Shown one piece after another: positions 60,289-64,000 of a stretch of DNA of 64,000 nucleotides. The stretch is from Propionivibrio sp. (GTDB taxonomy: Bacteria > Pseudomonadota > Gammaproteobacteria > Burkholderiales > Rhodocyclaceae), in contig NZ_JAEUOI010000049.1 of NCBI RefSeq assembly GCF_016790145.1, positions 1 through 64,000 of the forward strand, given 5' to 3'. A program made the translations under genes and the position numbers. The notes beneath the pieces are model-generated. The model saw only the letters and a program-made list of their open reading frames with translations, made no database searches and had not been told where the DNA came from. How positions within the stretch are numbered: position 1 is the stretch's first letter; every line of letters starts with the position of its first letter.

Positions 60289-61227
60289 TCATTGAACTAC
60301 GGCCCATTTCCCGGCGGAATCGCGCACGGCGACGTGCTGGGGCGGGTATAGAACGCCAAGCACCATGGCCAGTCCCATTTGCACTTCGTCGCCCTTGATC
60401 CGTGCGAAGGCTTTGGCGTCGCTCGTATAGAGGTTGCCCGTCTTGCTGCGCACCACGACTTCAGGATTGCCGGTGATAACGAAATCGAGCTTGTCGGTGC
60501 TGACCGGGACGACCCGGATGCCCGCCGCGTAGCCCTTGTTGAGTATCTTTGATTTCTGAATCCCGGCCAGGTCAAGCTGAAGCCCTGGCGTGCTGGCGTC
60601 CTTCAGCAATTGGTAAGCGCTGGCGAATTCCGGCTTGAAAGTCTCCGCCCGCGCTGCGACCAGCGCCGCCAGATCCTGCCTGTCGGCGTCAGTCAGCGCG
60701 GTGATTGGCGTATAGTGGTGCCACGGTCGGTCGGCAGCGAAATCTGCGACAAACTCGCGCTCCAAAACGATCTTGCCGACGTTCTTTTTCCTGTTGTCTA
60801 CGCCTTCATCGCTCTGGTTGGTCGCGCTCATCTGGCCCGGGCCTTTCTCCGTGCGCGTCACCTGATCGGTCACTAACGCCCAGCGAAGTTGCGCATCGTA
60901 GGGCGTCTTGGCGTTGGCGGGTACAAACTCGATACGGATTTTGTTCTTGCCCTTGCGTAGCGCTGGCCCCATGGAACTGGCCGGTACCCACACGGCGCTT
61001 CCGATTTCACGATTGTCGAACAGGACGGGAACTTCACGCTTCTGGATTTCCTGTTCGGCGACCGGAACATTGTTGATAAACACGTTCGCCTTGCCGGCCA
61101 CGATTTCCACATGGTCTGACTTTAGCGGATCGCCGACAAAGGGTGAAAAGTTGAATTCGATGTTGAGCACCACGGCCGAGGCCAGTGAGGAACAGAACAG
61201 AAGCAGGGCTGCGATTAAGCTACGCAT
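60289..61227 (-). CDS. Hypothetical secreted protein
   Basis: 312 residues from ATG 61227 (MRSLIAALLLFCSSLASAVV, signal peptide). GAGGGGAA-like ribosome site. Mature part without recognisable domain; includes FSPFVGDPLKSDHVEIVAG (a carbohydrate-binding-like start), long polar stretches and a C-terminal FARIKGDEVQMGLAMVLGVLYPPQ. No family identified. Single gene downstream of the GGDEF gene, transcribed toward it. Confidence 0.6.
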   Translation of the reverse strand: MRSLIAALLLFCSSLASAVVLNIEFNFSPFVGDPLKSDHVEIVAGKANVFINNVPVAEQEIQKREVPVLFDNREIGSAVWVPASSMGPALRKGKNKIRIEFVPANAKTPYDAQLRWALVTDQVTRTEKGPGQMSATNQSDEGVDNRKKNVGKIVLEREFVADFAADRPWHHYTPITALTDADRQDLAALVAARAETFKPEFASAYQLLKDASTPGLQLDLAGIQKSKILNKGYAAGIRVVPVSTDKLDFVITGNPEVVVRSKTGNLYTSDAKAFARIKGDEVQMGLAMVLGVLYPPQHVAVRDSAGKWAVVQ

Positions 61228-61568
61228 GGTGTTTCCCCTCTTGAAAGTTATACTGCGATCATTATCCCGGCACAGCATTTCCGGGAATCATTCTGAAATT
61301 GCCGCCCGGCACGTTGGCGTATTGTATAACTACGCTGATGCTGGCTGTCGTCAGGACGGCTTCATCTTGCTGCCCGTGCCAAAGCAAGCCCTGCCAATAC
61401 GTCATTTTGACCCGAAGCCTGTCCTAGTGCTCCGCAGAGGGCGACTTAAGTCCCGAGCGGACGGCTCCCTTGAAGCACACTGACCTTAACCTTCACCGAC
61501 CTTGCCAGCCCGGGTGATTTGCACGACCATGTCTGCTTTTGCGTGTTGTTGATCGCCCTTATCCCGCC
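61228..61568. other. 341-base divergent intergenic region
   Basis: Between the hypothetical gene (minus) and the efflux adaptor (plus). AT-rich stretches (61240-61275, 61320-61335 with ATTGTATAACTACG) are promoter candidates for both directions; no gene or hairpin-plus-T terminator recognised. Confidence 0.35.
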
Positions 61569-62723
61569 ATGTCTCCCTTGATTCGCCGCCTGCTGATTAC
61601 CCTCGCCGTCATCGCCGCCCTCATCGTCCTTTTCTGGTGGATCGGTCGACCGAAGCCGATTGCCGTGGTCGTCAGGGAAATTGATCGCGGCAAGGTCGAG
61701 TCGAGTATCGCCAATACTCGCGCCGGCACCATTGAAGCCTGCCAGCGCACCAAGCTATCGACCATCATGGGTGGCCGCATTGAGGTGCTGGCGGTGAAGG
61801 AGGGCGACCGCGTGAAGAAGGGCCAGTTGCTGATGAAGCTGTGGAACGACGATCAGCAGGCGCAGAGCACGCTGGCGATGGCGCAGGTAGCCACCGCCCG
61901 GCAACGAGTGAACGAAGCCTGCGCGCAGGCGGCCAACGCCGAACGTGAAGCCGAACGCCAGGCCGCGTTGCGCGAAAAGGGTTTTGTCTCCACCTCGCGT
62001 GAAGAATCGGCGCGCACCGAGGCGCAGGCCAAGCGCGCCGGCTGCGAGGCCACCCGGGCCGATGTCGCGCAGTTCCAGGCCAAGGTCAACGCCACTCGCG
62101 TCGAGCAGGGGCGGACGATTCTCTACGCGCCATTTGACGGTACCATCGCCAAGATCGTCGGTGAGATAGGCGAATACTCGACGCCTTCGCCACCCGGTGT
62201 GCAGACGCCGCCGGCCATCGACCTGATCGACGACTCGTGTCTTTACGTCAAGGCGCCGATGGATGAAGTCGACGCGCCGAAGATCATCACTGGCCAGCCG
62301 GTACGTATCAGCCTCGATGCGTTGCCCAAACAATCCTTTCCCGGCAAGGTCAGGCGCGTTGCGCCTTACGTTTCGGCGATCGAGAAACAGGCGCGTACGG
62401 TCGACATCGAAGCCACTTTCGACAATCCCGAAGCGCCTGGCAGGTTGCTGGTCGGTTACAGCGCCGACATCGAAGTGATCCTTGCCGTGCGCGACAACGT
62501 GGTACGCGTTCCCACTTCGGCGCTGCTCGAAGGCGCTCGTGTGCTGGTGGCCAGGGCCGACGACAAGCTTGAAGAACGCAAGATAAAAACCGGGCTGGCC
62601 AACTGGGAATTTACCGAAGTGCTGGAAGGTCTCAATGCCGGCGAACGCGTCGTCACCTCGCTTGAGCGCGTCGGTGTCAAGGCCGGCGCTGCCTTTGTCG
62701 TCGAGGCGACGAACTCCCGTTGA
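61569..62723 (+). CDS. Periplasmic adaptor (HlyD/MacA-type) of an efflux pump
   Basis: 384 residues from ATG 61569 (MSPLIRRLLITLAVIAALIV, membrane anchor). Lipoyl/barrel-sandwich parts VLAVKEGDRVKKGQLLMKLW and TILYAPFDGTIAKIVGE, long alpha-hairpin with coiled coil (AQVATARQRVNEACAQAANA...), then beta-barrel and membrane-proximal domains (VRISLDALPKQSFPGKV). Such adaptors bridge an inner-membrane pump and an outer-membrane channel; both are missing next to it. Confidence 0.85.
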   Translation: MSPLIRRLLITLAVIAALIVLFWWIGRPKPIAVVVREIDRGKVESSIANTRAGTIEACQRTKLSTIMGGRIEVLAVKEGDRVKKGQLLMKLWNDDQQAQSTLAMAQVATARQRVNEACAQAANAEREAERQAALREKGFVSTSREESARTEAQAKRAGCEATRADVAQFQAKVNATRVEQGRTILYAPFDGTIAKIVGEIGEYSTPSPPGVQTPPAIDLIDDSCLYVKAPMDEVDAPKIITGQPVRISLDALPKQSFPGKVRRVAPYVSAIEKQARTVDIEATFDNPEAPGRLLVGYSADIEVILAVRDNVVRVPTSALLEGARVLVARADDKLEERKIKTGLANWEFTEVLEGLNAGERVVTSLERVGVKAGAAFVVEATNSR

Positions 62724-62798
62724 TACTCAAAACCTCAGTTGAGCACGAGCAATTGGCCGAAACATCCAGTTTGTCGAGCGTTTGGCCCTCACCCCAAT

Positions 62799-62838
62799 CC
62801 TCCCAGAGGGGAGGTTCGAGAGTCGCTGGCGCGACTTT
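62799..62838. repeat. REP-like hairpins in the adaptor-yggU gap
   Basis: CCTCCC-AGAG-GGGAGG (62799-62814), part of a CCCTCACCCCAATCC...GGGGAGG element resembling the common CCCTCACCCC repeat family, followed by AGTCGC-TGGC-GCGACT (62820-62835). Only 122 bases separate the neighbouring genes. Confidence 0.5.
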
Positions 62839-62845
62839 CACGCCA

Positions 62846-63142
62846 ATGATCGTCGAGTGGCTGCGTGAATGTGACGGGTATACGCGGCTGACGCTGCACA
62901 TCCAGCCGGGCGCAAGTAAAACTGAAGTTGCCGGAATCCATGGCGATGCACTGAAAATTCGCTTGGCCGCAGCGCCGGTGGATGGCAAAGCCAATGCCGT
63001 TTTGATCGGGTTTGTTGCTGATCGGCTGGGGCTGGCAAAGTCGGCAATCCGCCTTAAAAGCGGCCAGACTTCGCGGCGCAAGGTGCTTGAAGTCGTCGCA
63101 GCGCCGGTTGACACTGCGCAACGCTTGCTGCCGGATACCTGA
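62846..63142 (+). CDS. DUF167 (YggU family) protein
   Basis: 98 residues from ATG 62846. Conserved DUF167 motif: LTLHIQPGASKTEVAGIHGDALKIRLAAAPVDGKANAVLIGFVADRLG and SGQTSRRKVLEV. Cytoplasmic small protein of unknown function. Longer upstream frame was dropped because it covers the repeat region. Confidence 0.9.
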   Translation: MIVEWLRECDGYTRLTLHIQPGASKTEVAGIHGDALKIRLAAAPVDGKANAVLIGFVADRLGLAKSAIRLKSGQTSRRKVLEVVAAPVDTAQRLLPDT

Positions 63143-63267
63143 GAGAGTGAATTCTTGCGTCACGAATCGCCGTTCCTTGCCTGCCCGTTACCTTGTTGCC
63201 GACGGGCCAGCGTGGCAACGTGGTAGAATCGTGCCCCCTGCCTGTACCCATCTGATTGATCTTCAAT

Positions 63268-63888
63268 ATGTTCTCCGGAATCATTGCCGCACTTGGACGG
63301 ATTACCGAACTGACGCCGCGCAACGATGGCACGCCGACCGTTCGCCTCAGCATCGATGCCGGACAACTCGACCTCGACGACGTCACGCTGGGTGACTCGA
63401 TAGCCTGCAACGGCGTCTGCCTGACCGTCGTCGATACGCAGGAGAACAGCTTCTTTGTCGACGTCTCGCCGGAAACGTTGTCCTGCACCATCGGGCTTGA
63501 CGCTCCCGGCCCGGTCAATCTGGAAAAGGCGTTGCGCCTGGCGGATCGTCTTGGCGGTCACCTGGTCTCCGGTCACGTCGATGGCGTTGGCGAGGTGCTG
63601 CGCTTCGATCCAGTTGGCGATAATCGCCTGCTGGAAATCCGCGCGCCTGAGGCTCTGGCCAGATACATTGCGCGCAAGGGCTCTATCACCGTCAATGGCG
63701 TCAGCCTGACCACCAATCGGGTGAGCGGTGCCTGTTTTACCATCAACCTGATTCCGCACACCCTGGAGGCGACGACGCTTGGTTGCCTGAAAGCGGGTAG
63801 CCGGGTCAATCTCGAAATCGACCTGATCGCGCGCTACGTCGAGCGCATGCTCAATCCTGACGCTTGCGACGCGTCCGAGGCTGGATAA
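63268..63888 (+). CDS. ribE: Riboflavin synthase alpha chain
   Basis: 206 residues from ATG 63268. Opens MFSGIIAALGRITEL; two lumazine-binding repeats with SIACNGVCLTVVD and SITVNGVSLTTNRV. Forms riboflavin from two 6,7-dimethyl-8-ribityllumazine molecules. Preceded by a TAGAAT-like -10 (63224-63229); no FMN riboswitch recognised. ribBA follows directly. Confidence 0.97.
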   Translation: MFSGIIAALGRITELTPRNDGTPTVRLSIDAGQLDLDDVTLGDSIACNGVCLTVVDTQENSFFVDVSPETLSCTIGLDAPGPVNLEKALRLADRLGGHLVSGHVDGVGEVLRFDPVGDNRLLEIRAPEALARYIARKGSITVNGVSLTTNRVSGACFTINLIPHTLEATTLGCLKAGSRVNLEIDLIARYVERMLNPDACDASEAG

Positions 63889-64000
63889 ATGTCACCACAA
63901 CACCGATCCGCCATTGCGCCGATCGAAGAAATCATCGTTGATATGCGCGCCGGGCGCATGGTCATCCTCGTTGATGAAGAAGATCGCGAAAACGAGGGCG
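63889..64000 (+). CDS. ribBA: 3,4-dihydroxy-2-butanone 4-phosphate synthase (RibBA or RibB), cut by window end
   Basis: ATG 63889 follows the ribE stop by 0-1 bases. The ~37 visible codons contain [26 protein letters not shown], the start of the DHBP synthase domain with the acidic DEEDRENEG metal/active-site motif. Whether the GTP cyclohydrolase II half follows cannot be seen. Confidence 0.9.
   Translation, partial: MSPQHRSAIAPIEEIIVDMRAGRMVILVDEEDRENEG

Noticed and set aside
63143..63267. Possible FMN riboswitch before ribE
   Set aside because: Only ~124 bases; none of the conserved FMN-aptamer blocks (AGGAU, GGAUGGGAG, GCAU) were found.
1..64000. tRNA, rRNA, CRISPR arrays, transposases, phage genes, attachment sites
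   Set aside because: No tRNA-type TTCGA arm with matching acceptor stem, no repeat-spacer series and no integrase/transposase motif seen; the region looks like stable core chromosome.

Overview
The window looks like chromosomal DNA of a betaproteobacterium, most likely Rhodocyclales (Azonexus/Dechloromonas/Propionivibrio/Accumulibacter-like). This is inferred from the high GC content, the HslV start MEQYHGTTI, the hemA-prfA-prmC-grxD and glcDEF arrangements, the argH/algZ/algR neighbourhood and an MSHA-like pilus operon. No species call is possible from sequence alone. I saw no tRNA, rRNA, CRISPR array, transposase or prophage. Coding is dense on both strands with many 1-4 base overlaps (translationally coupled operons). 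Layout: 1-904 (minus) holds a truncated peptidoglycan amidase and DNA glycosylase tag. 1129-3383 (minus) is a four-gene coupled operon (small membrane protein, frameshifted NAD-dependent epimerase, DUF2269, DUF4166), with a membrane-anchored AraC regulator at 3506-4573. 4772-9490 (plus) is a zinc-homeostasis operon: palindromic operator, Fur/Zur regulator, decayed COG0523 GTPase remnant, DUF2946 protein, outer-membrane channel and ZnuABC-type transporter. 9590-12752 (plus) is a duplicated STAS-domain protein followed by hslVU. 12757-16048 carries a universal stress protein, a TerC-family membrane protein, an unknown secreted protein, a PAP2-type phosphatase and a DUF1499 lipoprotein. 16451-16612 encodes a short VapB-like antitoxin remnant. 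16681-30176 (minus) is a complete-looking MSHA-like type IV pilus/type II secretion assembly operon, headed by a sigma54-dependent response regulator. 30542-32807 (minus) is an AlgZ/AlgR-type LytTR two-component system plus a MEKHL protein, divergent from argH and a Ser/Thr kinase with a cyclic-nucleotide-binding tail (32871-35588). 35592-40375 holds a BamE-like lipoprotein, an AhpD-like protein under a 28-base palindrome, and the grxD-prmC-prfA-hemA operon. 40646-44521 (minus) is glcDEF glycolate oxidase. 44878-47277 holds an unknown periplasmic protein, gloA and an FmdE-like protein. 47442-49403 is the most novel-looking part: a PF10119-type methyltransferase converges on a 94-residue Nif11-type leader-peptide gene (candidate RiPP precursor) that has its own promoter and a consensus CRP-like site. 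49468-51435 is a DUF779/aldehyde dehydrogenase pair. 51734-52961 holds small uncharacterised genes. 53131-58387 (minus) is an MCE (Mla-like) lipid-transport operon beside an RsbU/RsbW/STAS partner-switching module. 58521-60257 is a PAS-GGDEF diguanylate cyclase. The end has an unknown secreted protein, an orphan RND/ABC-efflux adaptor, a YggU protein, ribE and the start of ribBA. Themes running through the window are envelope biology (zinc import, lipid trafficking, pilus) and surface or lifestyle signalling (AlgZR-like, sigma54 activator, GGDEF, STAS switches, Ser/Thr kinase). Confidence is high for housekeeping genes and moderate to low for the uncharacterised small genes and all regulatory sites.
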